Part shown: positions 8,177 through 17,320 of the stretch, piece by piece
Layout: each line of letters opens with the position of its first letter
How positions within the stretch are numbered: the first letter of the stretch is position 1
DNA from: Polaribacter gangjinensis
GTDB lineage: Bacteria > Bacteroidota > Bacteroidia > Flavobacteriales > Flavobacteriaceae
DNA: 64,000 bases
Direction: 5' to 3'
NCBI RefSeq assembly: GCF_038024125.1
Contig: NZ_CP150662.1
Location: 1,133,501-1,197,500 of the forward strand
Notes under the pieces: model-generated
Database searches by the model: none
Seen by the model: the letters and a program-made list of their open reading frames with translations, nothing else
Told to the model about the DNA's origin: nothing
Made by a program: the position numbers and the translations under genes

Positions 8177-9598
8177 ATGAAAATTCTAGTTACAGGTGCA
8201 ACAGGCTATATTGGAAAACGCCTGATTCCATTATTATTAAATGATGGTCACACCATCATTTGCCCTGTAAGAGATTTAAAAAGAGCTGAAAATTACTTTA
8301 AAAACAGAGATCAAATCATTTTAGTTGAAGCTGATTTTTTAGATTCAAAAAGTATTGAAAAAATTCCCACAGATATTGATTTTGCATATTACTTGATTCA
8401 TTCTATGACGAATTCTGCCAGAGAATTTCATATTTTGGAGGAAAAATGTGCGTTGAATTTTAAACGTTTTGCTGAAAAATCGAGCATACAACAAGTAATA
8501 TATTTAAGCGGAATTACCAATGATACCAAGCTTTCTAAACATTTATTATCCAGAAAAAATGTTGAAAACACATTATCCTCTGAAAAATATGCACTAACAA
8601 CTTTTAAAGCTGGGATTATTGTTGGATCAGGAAGTTCGTCTTTTGAAATCATTAGAGATTTGGTTGAGAAATTACCGGCTATGATTGCTCCAAAATGGTT
8701 GAATACAAAAACGCAGCCTTTGGCAATCAGAGATGTTTTGAGCTTTCTGCAAAATTCACTAAATAAAAAGGAAGTTTTCAATAAATCGTTTGACATTTTT
8801 GGACCTGAAATATTGACTTACAAAGAAATGTTATTACAATTTGCTGAAGTTAGAAAACTAAAAAGATGGATTTTAACGGTTCCAGTAATGACCCCAAAAT
8901 TATCCTCTTACTGGTTGTATTTTGTAACATCAACTTCTTATAAATTAGCGAGTTCACTTGTAAATTCAATGGGTGTTGAAGTAATTGGGAATAAAAGTGA
9001 TATCAATAAAATTTTGAATGTCAATCCAATGACTTACAAAGAAGCTGTAGCATTGGCTTTCAAAAAAATAGAACAAAATAGCATCATTTCAAGTTGGAAA
9101 GATTCCTACATCAGTAGTGGAAAATTAAAAAATTACGTTCACGAATTTATAAATGTTCCTGAGTATGGATGTTTTAAGGATTATAAAAAACGAAAACTAA
9201 AAGATAGAGAAAAAGCATTGAATAAAATTTGGGCAATTGGAGGTGAAACGGGTTGGTATTATGGTACTTTTTTGTGGAAAATCAGAGGTTTTTTAGATCA
9301 ATTTTTTGGTGGAGCTGGTTTAAGAAGAGGCAGAAGGCATCCAACAGAATTGAATGCTGGTGATGCATTGGATTTTTGGCGCGTAATTTATGCTGATAAA
9401 GAAAAAGGGAAATTGCTATTATATGCAGAAATGATTTTACCTGGAGAAGCTTGGTTAGAGTTTAAAATAGAAGGAAATTATCTGTTTCAAACTGCCACTT
9501 TTAGACCTACAGGAATTGCTGGCAGATTGTATTGGTATGCTGTAATGCCTTTTCATTGGTTTGTTTTTAATGGAATGATCAATAACATCAATAAGTAA
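8177..9598 (+). CDS. NAD(P)-binding SDR-like protein with C-terminal DUF2867
   Basis: 473 residues. The N-terminal 290 residues are an atypical (NmrA/YbjT-like) Rossmann domain: it starts MKILVTGATGYIGKRL and has the VEADFLD and YYLIHSM segments of that group. The C-terminal 150 or so residues, rich in Trp and Tyr, match the DUF2867 type (FLWKIRGFLDQFFGG, AEMILPGEAWLEF). The ATG at 8177 follows the previous stop by one base; the longer frame from 8090 would overlap that gene. The family commonly sits beside photolyase genes in flavobacteria. The substrate is unknown. Confidence 0.85.
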   Translation: MKILVTGATGYIGKRLIPLLLNDGHTIICPVRDLKRAENYFKNRDQIILVEADFLDSKSIEKIPTDIDFAYYLIHSMTNSAREFHILEEKCALNFKRFAEKSSIQQVIYLSGITNDTKLSKHLLSRKNVENTLSSEKYALTTFKAGIIVGSGSSSFEIIRDLVEKLPAMIAPKWLNTKTQPLAIRDVLSFLQNSLNKKEVFNKSFDIFGPEILTYKEMLLQFAEVRKLKRWILTVPVMTPKLSSYWLYFVTSTSYKLASSLVNSMGVEVIGNKSDINKILNVNPMTYKEAVALAFKKIEQNSIISSWKDSYISSGKLKNYVHEFINVPEYGCFKDYKKRKLKDREKALNKIWAIGGETGWYYGTFLWKIRGFLDQFFGGAGLRRGRRHPTELNAGDALDFWRVIYADKEKGKLLLYAEMILPGEAWLEFKIEGNYLFQTATFRPTGIAGRLYWYAVMPFHWFVFNGMINNINK

Positions 9599-9601
9599 AA
9601 A

Positions 9602-9742
9602 GTGAAAAAAGTACATCTTCCTCAAAAAATTTGTTTGGTTTGCAAAAAACCTTACAGTTGGAGAAAAAAATGGGAGAAAAATTGGGAAAACGTAAAATAT
9701 TGTAGTGAAAAATGCAGCAGAAACAAGAAAAAACAAGCATAA
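9602..9742 (+). CDS. DUF2256 zinc-ribbon-like small protein, GTG start
   Basis: A 46-residue basic protein read from GTG 9602: it has paired cysteines CLVC near residues 11-14 and C..KC near 34-38, with WRKKWEKNW between, the pattern of DUF2256. It is known as a small companion of photolyase/cryptochrome genes. The GTG lies three bases after the SDR stop, and the 3' end overlaps the start of the cryptochrome gene by 31 bp in another frame, so translation is probably coupled. Biochemical role is not established; a Zn-binding function is inferred from the cysteines. Confidence 0.85.
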   Translation: MKKVHLPQKICLVCKKPYSWRKKWEKNWENVKYCSEKCSRNKKKQA

Positions 9743-11019
9743 TTTGGTTTCGAAATAATTTAAGAATTCATGACAATGTCTCTCTTTTTAAAGCAATTCA
9801 CCATCATGAAAAAGTAATTGCAGTGTATTTTTTTGATCCTAAGTATTTTGAAAAAGATACTTTCGGATTTAAAAAAACAGAAAAATTCCGAGCTCAATTT
9901 TTAATTGAAACTGTAACTGAATTAAAACAGAATTTAGCGAATCTTAACATTACACTCCTCACCTATTTTTCCAATCCTGAGGAAATTTTATCCAAAATTT
10001 GTGCTGATTTTTCTGTACAATCAATTTACACGCAAAAAGAATGGACTAGAGACGAAGTTGAAACGAACAAAGCAATTAAAAAAAAGGTACCAACTGTTCA
10101 GTTAATAGAAGATTTTAATCAATTTTTATATCATCCAAATGCGGTTTCAACTGATTTTTCAAACATTCCGAATGTATTTACTGAATTCAGAAAAGGAGTT
10201 GAAAAAAAAGTAAAAATTGATGCTGAAATTCCGATTTCAAAATTGAATGAATCAAATTTGATTGAAAATTTTACAAAAATTCCGAGTTTAGAAGAGTTGG
10301 GTTTTGAAACTTTTGACACGCATAGAAATTCAGCTTTTCCTTTTAAAGGCGGAGAAAATGAAGCTTTAAAAAGATTGAATTACTACCTTTTTGAATCTAA
10401 AAAAGTAGCGGTTTATAAAAATACTAGAAATGGTTTGGTGGGCGTTGATTATAGCACCAAATTTTCTCCTTGGTTGGCAAATGGTAGCATTTCTCCCAAA
10501 ACAATTTATTGGGAACTTAAAAAATTCGAAAAAGAATTCACTGCAAACGACTCAACATATTGGGTGATTTTCGAATTGATTTGGCGTGATTATTTCAAAT
10601 ATATTTCATTAAAATATGGCAATAAAATCTTTTCAATTGGAGGAATTTTAGACAGAAATTATTATTGGAATTCTAATCTAAAAAACATCAATAATTGGAT
10701 TGAAGGAAATACAAAAGACGATTTTGTAAATGCAAATATGATTGAACTTAAAGAAACTGGTTGGATGAGTAATAGAGGAAGACAAAATGTAGCTTCTTAT
10801 TTTGCCAAAGAATTATTGTTGGATTGGAGAATTGGAGCTGCTTATTTTGAATCGATGTTGATGGATTATGATGTGCATAGCAATTACGGAAATTGGTTGT
10901 ATGTTTCAGGAGTTGGCAATGATCCTAGAGATCGAAAATTCAATACGAAGTTGCAAGCACAAAATTATGATGGAAACTATAAATTCAGAAATCTTTGGTT
11001 AGAAAAAACCTTGTTTTAA
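9712..11019 (+). CDS. cry: DASH-type cryptochrome / photolyase
   Basis: 435 residues. The N-terminal photolyase alpha/beta domain begins [14 protein letters not shown]; the C-terminal FAD domain holds [19 protein letters not shown] and the long [17 protein letters not shown]...[16 protein letters not shown] block diagnostic of CRY-DASH. These FAD- and folate-binding proteins repair cyclobutane dimers in single-stranded DNA and may signal. The ATG at 9712 overlaps the DUF2256 gene; no later ATG preserves the first beta strand. The next photolyase starts one base after the stop, so this is part of a translationally coupled run. Confidence 0.93.
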   Translation: MQQKQEKTSIIWFRNNLRIHDNVSLFKAIHHHEKVIAVYFFDPKYFEKDTFGFKKTEKFRAQFLIETVTELKQNLANLNITLLTYFSNPEEILSKICADFSVQSIYTQKEWTRDEVETNKAIKKKVPTVQLIEDFNQFLYHPNAVSTDFSNIPNVFTEFRKGVEKKVKIDAEIPISKLNESNLIENFTKIPSLEELGFETFDTHRNSAFPFKGGENEALKRLNYYLFESKKVAVYKNTRNGLVGVDYSTKFSPWLANGSISPKTIYWELKKFEKEFTANDSTYWVIFELIWRDYFKYISLKYGNKIFSIGGILDRNYYWNSNLKNINNWIEGNTKDDFVNANMIELKETGWMSNRGRQNVASYFAKELLLDWRIGAAYFESMLMDYDVHSNYGNWLYVSGVGNDPRDRKFNTKLQAQNYDGNYKFRNLWLEKTLF

Positions 11020-11020
11020 A

Positions 11021-12553
11021 ATGAAAATACTACGCTTACTTCTTGGTGATCAGTTAAATAGCAATCATTCTTGGTTTACCAAAGTGGATGAAAATGTAAT
11101 GTATTGCATGTTTGAAATGCGTCAAGAAACTGATTATGTAACGCATCATATTCAAAAAGTGATCGGATTTTTTGCTGCTATGAGAACTTTTGCAAAGGAA
11201 CTTGAAAAAGCAAATCACAAGGTTATTTATTTAAAAATTAACGACCCAAAAAATAGTCAACATCTAACTCAAAATTTACAAAACATTTTTGATGAATTTC
11301 AGATCGAAAATTTTGAATATCAAGAACCGGATGAATTTCGATTAGACAAACAATTGTCAGATTTCTGCAAAGAAATCAATATAAAATCAAAAGTATTTTC
11401 AACAGAACATTTTTACACAGAAAAGCAAGATTTAGCGACATTTTTTTCAGGAAAAAAGCAATTTTTGATGGAAAATTTTTATCGAGAAATGCGTAAAAAA
11501 CACCAGATTTTAATGGTGAATAATCAACCTGAAGGTGGCATCTGGAACTATGATAAATCCAACAGAAAAAAATGGAATCAAGAAGTATTGATTCCGCCTG
11601 CAAAAAATTTTGACAATGATGTATCAACAATTGTTCAAGAAATCAAAATTGCAAACATCAAAACCATTGGAAATATCAATGAAAGGTATTTTGAATATCC
11701 CATAAATAGATCACAATCATTAGAACAATTAAATTATTTCTGCGAGCATTTATTAATTCATTTCGGTGATTATCAAGATGCTATGCATACAGATACCGTT
11801 TTTCTTTTTCATTCAAAATTGTCTTTTGCAATGAATACCAAAATGATTTCTCCCAAAGAAATTATCGAAAAAGTGTTGCAAACCTATCGTGAAAATTCAG
11901 CTGAAATTGACATTTCGCAAGTGGAAGGTTTTATCCGTCAAATTATTGGTTGGCGCGAATATATGAGAGGCATGTATTGGATGTTGATGCCAAGTTACAA
12001 AACTGAAAATTTTCTGGATAATAAAACCAAACTTCCAGATTTTTTCTGGACTGGAAATACAAAAATGAATTGTGTAAAAAATGCCGTTAAAAATTCATTA
12101 GAAAATGGCTATGCACATCACATTCAACGTTTGATGATTACTGGGAATTTTGCTTTGCTCACACAAATTCATCCTGATGAAATTGACGCTTGGTATTTGG
12201 GAATTTATGTTGATGCGATTGAATGGGTACAATTGCCCAATACAAGAGGCATGAGTCAGTTTGCTGATGGTGGAAAAATTGCCACAAAACCTTATATTTC
12301 CTCAGGAAGTTATATTCAAAAAATGAGCAATTATTGCAATTCTTGCAGCTATAATTACAAGGAAAAAACGACCAAAAATGCTTGTCCTTTCAATAGTTTA
12401 TATTGGAATTTTTTAGATGAAAAAAAAGCACAATTATCCTCCAATTTTAGGATGAAAATGATGTATAGTTTACTCAACAAAATGACTGCATCAGAAATAG
12501 CTGCAATTCAAGAAAAAGCGCATCACATTATCAATAATTTGGATGAATATTAA
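11021..12553 (+). CDS. FeS-BCP-type (6-4) photolyase / bacterial cryptochrome
   Basis: 510 residues of the iron-sulfur bacterial cryptochrome and photolyase class (PhrB of Agrobacterium). It begins with the class-typical LRLLLGDQLN. Four cysteines at about 351, 439, 442 and 455 (in MNCVKNA, YCNSCSY and ACPFN) correspond to the four 4Fe-4S ligands of the characterised enzyme. Family members repair (6-4) photoproducts using FAD and a ribolumazine antenna. The gene overlaps the next photolyase by 11 bp. It gives the island a repair activity not supplied by the other three paralogues. Confidence 0.93.
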   Translation: MKILRLLLGDQLNSNHSWFTKVDENVMYCMFEMRQETDYVTHHIQKVIGFFAAMRTFAKELEKANHKVIYLKINDPKNSQHLTQNLQNIFDEFQIENFEYQEPDEFRLDKQLSDFCKEINIKSKVFSTEHFYTEKQDLATFFSGKKQFLMENFYREMRKKHQILMVNNQPEGGIWNYDKSNRKKWNQEVLIPPAKNFDNDVSTIVQEIKIANIKTIGNINERYFEYPINRSQSLEQLNYFCEHLLIHFGDYQDAMHTDTVFLFHSKLSFAMNTKMISPKEIIEKVLQTYRENSAEIDISQVEGFIRQIIGWREYMRGMYWMLMPSYKTENFLDNKTKLPDFFWTGNTKMNCVKNAVKNSLENGYAHHIQRLMITGNFALLTQIHPDEIDAWYLGIYVDAIEWVQLPNTRGMSQFADGGKIATKPYISSGSYIQKMSNYCNSCSYNYKEKTTKNACPFNSLYWNFLDEKKAQLSSNFRMKMMYSLLNKMTASEIAAIQEKAHHIINNLDEY

Positions 12554-14030
12554 AGAAGAAATATCAATTGTTTGGTTAAAACGTGACTTGCGTTTGCAAG
12601 ATAATGAGGCCATTTTCAATGCTTTATCATCCAACAAACGAGTACTATTCTTGTATGTTTTCGAAAAATCTTTGTTAGAAGATCCTCATTATCATGAACG
12701 TCATTGGAATTTCATCAAACAATCTTTGGTGGATTTGAATCAAGATTTGGCAATTTACAACTCGAAAGTTTTGTGCGTAACTACTGAAGTTGTAACTGCT
12801 TTCAATCAAATTTTAAATTATTATTCCATCCAAAGTGTCTTTTCGCATCAAGAAACAGGTTTACTCATCACTTTTAATCGAGATAAAGAATTTAAAAGAT
12901 TTTGCAGAAACTATAGTATTGAATGGATTGAAAACATCAATAATGGTGTTTTAAGAGGTTTGCTTGATAGAGAAGATTGGTTCGCAAAGTGGGAAGATTA
13001 CATGAATGAACCTCAAATTTTCAATGAATTTCAATCAGAAAAATTACTAAGTATTGACGAAATAAATCAGTTAGAAAAATCATTTTTAGTAACGGATCTA
13101 TCAACTCCTGACCATAAAAAATTTCAAAAAGGGGGAACAAAAATAGGGTGGAAATATGCAAATTCATTTTTTGAAGATCGCCACAAAGATTACATGTTTC
13201 ATATTTCAAAACCGGCTTTATCAAGAAAAAGTAGTAGCAGACTATCGCCTTATATTGCTTGGGGAAATTTGTCTATCAGACAAGTTTTTCAAAAAGCACA
13301 AACTGTAAAAACCGACCAAAACAAACGTCATTTAGGTGCATTTATTTCCAGATTGCGTTGGCAAGCACACTTCATCCAAAAGTTTGAAATGGAGCATACT
13401 ATGGAAAATGCAAGTATCAATAAAGGCTATCACAAACTAAAAAAAAGTATTTCTATAGAATATAAAACAGCTTGGATTGAAGGAAAAACTGGATTTCCTT
13501 TAGTTGATGCAAGCATGCGCTGTTTGAATGAAACTGGTTATTTAAATTTTAGAATGCGTTCATTATTAGTATCGTTTTTTACACATATTTTGTGGCAACC
13601 TTGGCAAGAAGCAACGCATCATTTATCACAAATGTTTTTAGATTTTGAACCGGGAATTCATTTCCCTCAATTGCAAATGCAAGCTGCAGAAACTGGCATC
13701 AATAACATCCGAATTTACAATCCTGTAAAAAATAGTTTAGATCATGACGAAGATGCTACTTTCATCAAAGAATGGATTCCTGAATTGAGAAATTTACCTT
13801 TGGCATTTATTCATGAGCCCTATTTAATGACACCTTTAGACCAACAATTTAACAATTTTGAATTGGGTGTTGATTATCCTTATCCTATTATAAATGCAAA
13901 ATCTGCTAGAAAAAAAGCTAGTGAAATTTTGTGGAATTTAAGAAATGATCCTGAAGTTATTCACGAAAGCACCAAAATCTTACTAAAGCATACCCTTAAA
14001 GATCGAACAAGAATGCTTAGAAATGAGTAA
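12543..14030 (+). CDS. Cryptochrome/deoxyribodipyrimidine photolyase family protein
   Basis: 495 residues with the N-terminal photolyase domain (ISIVWLKRDLRLQDNEAIF) and a FAD-binding domain containing SSRLSPYIAWGNLS, GFPLVDASMRCLNETGYLNFRMRS and the region leading to NNIRIYNPVK. The segment after the Arg-rich helix (HILWQPWQEATHHLSQMF) differs from class I CPD photolyase, where WRWGE...ASNVGNWQW is expected, so this is a separate branch of the family whose lesion specificity I cannot assign. It starts inside the 3' end of the FeS-type gene. No terminator is seen before the next promoter at 14104. Confidence 0.88.
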   Translation: MNIKEEISIVWLKRDLRLQDNEAIFNALSSNKRVLFLYVFEKSLLEDPHYHERHWNFIKQSLVDLNQDLAIYNSKVLCVTTEVVTAFNQILNYYSIQSVFSHQETGLLITFNRDKEFKRFCRNYSIEWIENINNGVLRGLLDREDWFAKWEDYMNEPQIFNEFQSEKLLSIDEINQLEKSFLVTDLSTPDHKKFQKGGTKIGWKYANSFFEDRHKDYMFHISKPALSRKSSSRLSPYIAWGNLSIRQVFQKAQTVKTDQNKRHLGAFISRLRWQAHFIQKFEMEHTMENASINKGYHKLKKSISIEYKTAWIEGKTGFPLVDASMRCLNETGYLNFRMRSLLVSFFTHILWQPWQEATHHLSQMFLDFEPGIHFPQLQMQAAETGINNIRIYNPVKNSLDHDEDATFIKEWIPELRNLPLAFIHEPYLMTPLDQQFNNFELGVDYPYPIINAKSARKKASEILWNLRNDPEVIHESTKILLKHTLKDRTRMLRNE

Positions 14031-14103
14031 AAAAGTTGGTTTTTTAAAAGATAATTTTTTGTTAATTTCTGTTTAACGTTATTAAATATTAATTAAACAT
14101 AAC

Positions 14104-14111
14104 TATCTTTG
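14104..14111 (+). promoter_or_regulatory. -7 element TATCTTTG immediately before a start codon
   Basis: Exact TAnnTTTG match ending 8 bp before ATG 14120, so the mRNA would have a leader of only a few bases. Confidence 0.55.
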
Positions 14112-14119
14112 ACATAGTT

Positions 14120-14542
14120 ATGATTTACGACACAACACATACCAACATAGAAGCCAAAGAAGTATTTGAGGACTTATTAGGAAAACCTTACTCATTTTTG
14201 AAGGCATTAAAATTGGGTGGAGTTGGTTCAAAAAGGATGATGATTGAAAAAGTAAGTCCTAAATTTTCATCAATGATGAACAATGTTTCTGATATCAATT
14301 ATGGAAATATTGAACTGAGAGAAAAAGGGATACTAGTTCACATCAACAAAGGTTTAAAAAACTACAGTTGGGCAATTCCTTTTTATCAATTGCACATTTA
14401 TAACACACAAACTTTTAGTATTCATGCTCAAGGAAATTTCGTTCAATTTAAAAAGAATAATTTGTTGAAAGAAAATAAAAGTTTTCTCGACAAACTAGTT
14501 GATTTAAAAATTGAAAACAGAAAATTGTACGAATTATATTAA
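14120..14542 (+). CDS. Conserved hypothetical protein, 140 aa
   Basis: I do not recognise a named domain. The protein is soluble, with no signal peptide or membrane segment, mixed alpha/beta with a Lys-rich C-terminal helix (about 115-140). The second half (YGNIELREKGILVHINKGLKNYSWAIPFYQLHIY when read through about 55-90) resembles a small beta-rich PH-like fold, which is only an impression. It stops one base before the DUF2805 gene, so it belongs to the folE transcription unit. The start is fixed by the promoter at 14104-14111; no other Met lies in the first 35 residues. Confidence 0.7.
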   Translation: MIYDTTHTNIEAKEVFEDLLGKPYSFLKALKLGGVGSKRMMIEKVSPKFSSMMNNVSDINYGNIELREKGILVHINKGLKNYSWAIPFYQLHIYNTQTFSIHAQGNFVQFKKNNLLKENKSFLDKLVDLKIENRKLYELY

Positions 14543-14818
14543 ATGGAAAATTTAGACACAATAGCAATAGATAGAATCATTGAAATGGCTTGGGAAGATA
14601 GAACGTCTTTTGAAGCAATTCAGTTTCAATTTGGCCTAAAAGAACAAGAAGTCATTGAATTGATGCGCAAAGAGATGAAACCAAAAAGTTTCAAAATGTG
14701 GAAAGAACGTGTTCAAGGACGAAAAACAAAACATGAAAAATTACGAACTTTTGAGCAAGGACGCTTCAAATGTTCAAGACAAAAATCAATATCAAATAAC
14801 TCTATATCAAAAAGATAA
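14543..14818 (+). CDS. DUF2805 / TIGR03643 family protein
   Basis: 91 residues. The first 50 form a helix-turn-helix-like unit (RIIEMAWEDRTSFEAIQFQFG), followed by the conserved KEMKPKSFKMWKERVQGRKTKH block and a basic tail ending KCSRQKSISNN. This is the TIGR03643 pattern, a short family found next to photolyases in marine bacteria and cyanobacteria. Its fold suggests nucleic-acid binding; function is unproven. It begins directly after the preceding stop codon and lies 63 bp before folE. Confidence 0.85.
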   Translation: MENLDTIAIDRIIEMAWEDRTSFEAIQFQFGLKEQEVIELMRKEMKPKSFKMWKERVQGRKTKHEKLRTFEQGRFKCSRQKSISNNSISKR

Positions 14819-14881
14819 ACCTCGTGCTTTGCTTTTAAGCTTGGAGTACTTAAAGACAGCACATTAAAAAGAAACAAAAAG

Positions 14882-15580
14882 ATGATTACAGAAGTCGTAT
14901 TAAAAGAAAAAGAAACAGAGCAAAAGTTCAATGGATTTTCATTCGAAGAAATTGGAGATGACCATTTGTACACAGGAATTGAAACTCCTATGAAACCAAA
15001 TGCTTTTGACATTTCTGATGAAGAAAAAAAGAAAAAAATTACATCATTATTTGCAGAAATTATGGATGTAATGGGCTTAGATTTAACTGACGATTCATTG
15101 AGAGGAACTCCAAACAGAGTTGCTAAAATGTACATTGACGAAATTTTCTCTGGATTAAATCCTGCTAACAAACCAAAAATTGCTTTGTTTGACAATAAAT
15201 ATCAATACAACCAAATGTTGGTTGAAAAAAATATCACTTTCTACTCTAATTGCGAGCACCACTTTGTGCCAATTATTGGAAAAGCGCATGTTGCTTACAT
15301 TTCATCAGGAAAAGTAATTGGGCTATCAAAATTGAATAGAATTGTTCAATATTTCGCAAAAAGACCACAAGTACAAGAACGTTTAACCAATCAAATTGCA
15401 GAAGAATTGAAAGCTGTTTTACAAACTGAAAATGTAGCTGTAATTATTGATGCAAAACATTTATGTGTTTCATCAAGAGGTATTAAAGATGATACCTCTG
15501 CTACAGTAACCTCATATTTTGGGGGTGCTTTCAATACTCCTGAAAAAATCGCTGAACTACAAAATACTTTAAATTACTAA
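14882..15580 (+). CDS. folE: GTP cyclohydrolase I
   Basis: 232 residues, the usual length. It opens GTP to 7,8-dihydroneopterin triphosphate, the entry to folate and pterins. The zinc ligands are in NCEHHFVP (Cys and His) and AKHLCVSSRG (Cys), and the QERLTNQI helix is typical. Its place among photolyases suggests it may raise supply of the folate antenna (methenyl-THF) used by several of them; that is inference. It is four bases upstream of a small hypothetical gene. Confidence 0.96.
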   Translation: MITEVVLKEKETEQKFNGFSFEEIGDDHLYTGIETPMKPNAFDISDEEKKKKITSLFAEIMDVMGLDLTDDSLRGTPNRVAKMYIDEIFSGLNPANKPKIALFDNKYQYNQMLVEKNITFYSNCEHHFVPIIGKAHVAYISSGKVIGLSKLNRIVQYFAKRPQVQERLTNQIAEELKAVLQTENVAVIIDAKHLCVSSRGIKDDTSATVTSYFGGAFNTPEKIAELQNTLNY

Positions 15581-15583
15581 GAC

Positions 15584-15811
15584 ATGGAAATCATTAATAA
15601 AGCGCTTGAATTCGAGCAAAGACCAATGAAATTCGTAACTACAAGTGATAGAATTTTAGCTTCAAGAGAAGTAAAATCGTTGATTTTAAGCTTGAATGAA
15701 ATTTATAAACAAACAAAAGATCAACAAATCATGGAAATTATGAAGCGTTTAACTGCTATCAAACAAAAAATAGAAAAACGTTTGAAAGGTTTTAAAGTTC
15801 CTGCTGCATAA
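15584..15811 (+). CDS. Small conserved hypothetical protein, 75 aa
   Basis: Not recognised. The protein is mostly helical and strongly basic toward the C terminus (KRLTAIKQKIEKRLKGFKVP), soluble and without cysteines. It starts four bases after the folE stop, which places it in that operon, and is followed by a terminator. A chorismate mutase-like or coiled-coil helix pair is possible but cannot be supported. Confidence 0.7.
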   Translation: MEIINKALEFEQRPMKFVTTSDRILASREVKSLILSLNEIYKQTKDQQIMEIMKRLTAIKQKIEKRLKGFKVPAA

Positions 15812-15873
15812 TTTAAAATTTCTTTGGATTCACTTTTAAGTATCAAAAGAAAATTCCTTTTATTTTACTGATA

Positions 15874-15917
15874 TAAAAACAGGTTTTTCTATTAACATGA
15901 AGAACCTGTTTTTTAAA
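15874..15917 (+). terminator. Terminator of the folE unit
   Basis: AAAAACAGGTT pairs with AACCTGTTTTTT across a loop of about 20 nt; a T run follows. Confidence 0.7.
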
Positions 15918-15954
15918 TAAAATATAAATTAACATTTGTGTAATAAAATTGAAT

Positions 15955-15962
15955 TACATTTA
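15955..15962 (+). promoter_or_regulatory. Probable promoter before the SDR gene
   Basis: TTTG at 15935-15938 and TACATTTA at 15955-15962 (16-bp spacer), one mismatch to TAnnTTTG, 21 bp before ATG 15984. Confidence 0.45.
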
Positions 15963-15983
15963 ACCTAAAGATTTTCAAAAAAA

Positions 15984-16667
15984 ATGAAAAAAATAGTTGT
16001 AATTGGCGGAAGTAGAGGAATTGGAAATGCTATTGTAAACGCCTTGGTTTCTGAAAATCAAATCATCAACATCAGTAGAAATCATCCTGAACAAACACAT
16101 CAAAACTTAGTACATTACTCTTGTGATATTTTAACAGACGAATTACCAACAATTGATGCCATAGATAGTCTAATTTATTGTCCTGGAAGCATTAATTTGA
16201 AACCAATATCAAGATTAAAATTGGAAGAATTCAGAGAAGATTTTGAAATCAATGTGATTGGTGCTGTAAAAGCTATTCAGCATTTTTTACCTGTTTTAAA
16301 GAATGGAAAAAATCCTTCAATTGTGTTATTTAGTACTGTTGCAGCAAAATTAGGCATGCCTTTTCACGCAAGTGTTGCTACTGCAAAATCAGCTGTTGAG
16401 GGTTTAACAAAATCATTGGGTGCTGAGTTAGCACCAACAATTCGCGTTAACGCTATTGCTCCAACAGTTACCAATACTGATTTAGCTTCGAAGTTATTGC
16501 GCAACGAAAAAATGATTGAAAACATCACTGAACGTCATCCATTGAAAAAGTTTTTAAATCCTAAAGAAGTTGCAGCCATGGCAAGTTTTTTAATTTCTGA
16601 AAAAGCATTGTCAATTTCTGGTCAAATTTTTGAATTGGATTGTGGCATTGTAAGTTTTAAAATCTAA
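15984..16667 (+). CDS. Short-chain dehydrogenase/reductase (classical SDR)
   Basis: 227 residues, close to the classical SDR length. The cofactor motif is GGSRGIG at the N terminus, the NN motif is replaced by YCPGSIN, and the active site has the catalytic Ser in LFSTVAAK. The usual Tyr of YxxxK is replaced in the segment HASVATAKSAVEG, where Val or Ala occupies the Tyr position. The enzyme may therefore use another base or be non-catalytic. It is the first gene of a second photoprotection operon with glutathione peroxidase and TspO. Substrate unknown. Confidence 0.88.
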   Translation: MKKIVVIGGSRGIGNAIVNALVSENQIINISRNHPEQTHQNLVHYSCDILTDELPTIDAIDSLIYCPGSINLKPISRLKLEEFREDFEINVIGAVKAIQHFLPVLKNGKNPSIVLFSTVAAKLGMPFHASVATAKSAVEGLTKSLGAELAPTIRVNAIAPTVTNTDLASKLLRNEKMIENITERHPLKKFLNPKEVAAMASFLISEKALSISGQIFELDCGIVSFKI

Positions 16668-16671
16668 AAAA

Positions 16672-17142
16672 ATGAGTTTATACGATATCAAAATCAATAG
16701 TTTACAAGGAAAACAAGTTAATCTTTCTGATTTTAAAAGTAAATACTTGCTATTTGTAAATGTTGCCTCTAAATGTGGCTTTACACCACAATATGAAGAT
16801 TTGGAAAAACTACATCAAATGTATAAAGATACATTGGTTGTGATTGGAGTTCCTTGCAATCAATTTGGAAAACAAGAACCTGGAAATGCAACTGAAATTC
16901 AAGAATTTTGCGAGGTAAATTATGGAGTTTCTTTTTTGATGTTAGAAAAAATTGATGTAAAAGGCGAGAATCAACATCCTTTATACACTTGGTTAACATC
17001 AAAAAGTTTGAATGGAAAGAAAAGTTCTTCTGTAAAATGGAACTTTCAAAAATATTTAGTTGATAAAAATGGCGAATTGATTGATTATTACTTTTCCATC
17101 ACAAAACCAACAAGTTCAAAAATTACAAATCACTTAAAATAA
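16672..17142 (+). CDS. Glutathione peroxidase family protein (thiol peroxidase)
   Basis: 156 residues of the GPx family, reducing peroxides with thiols, probably thioredoxin in this lineage. The catalytic tetrad is visible: Cys in NVASKCGFTPQY (about residue 35), Gln in PCNQFG (about 70), and Trp-Asn in VKWNFQKY. No signal peptide is seen, so it acts in the cytosol. It starts four bases after the SDR stop and fits protection against light-driven oxidative damage. Confidence 0.95.
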   Translation: MSLYDIKINSLQGKQVNLSDFKSKYLLFVNVASKCGFTPQYEDLEKLHQMYKDTLVVIGVPCNQFGKQEPGNATEIQEFCEVNYGVSFLMLEKIDVKGENQHPLYTWLTSKSLNGKKSSSVKWNFQKYLVDKNGELIDYYFSITKPTSSKITNHLK

Positions 17143-17146
17143 ACCA

Positions 17147-17320
17147 ATGTTTGGATTGTTTAAAAAAAAGTCTGAAGTAGAAAAACTTCATGAAAAATAT
17201 AAAAAACTTATGCAAGAAGCGTATCAATTACAATCCGTAAATAGAAGTGAAAGTGATCAAAAATATGTAGAAGCTGATGAAATTTTAAAGAAAATAACGC
17301 TTTTAGAACAAAAAAAATGA
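17147..17320 (+). CDS. Lacal_2735-type small protein, 57 aa
   Basis: Read from ATG 17147, four bases after the peroxidase stop: begins MFGLFKKKSEVEKL and is a single charged helix ending LLEQKK. This matches the small flavobacterial family named after Lacal_2735. It has no cysteines or membrane segment. Its TGA overlaps the ATG of the TspO gene (ATGA), indicating coupling. Function unknown. Confidence 0.85.
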   Translation: MFGLFKKKSEVEKLHEKYKKLMQEAYQLQSVNRSESDQKYVEADEILKKITLLEQKK

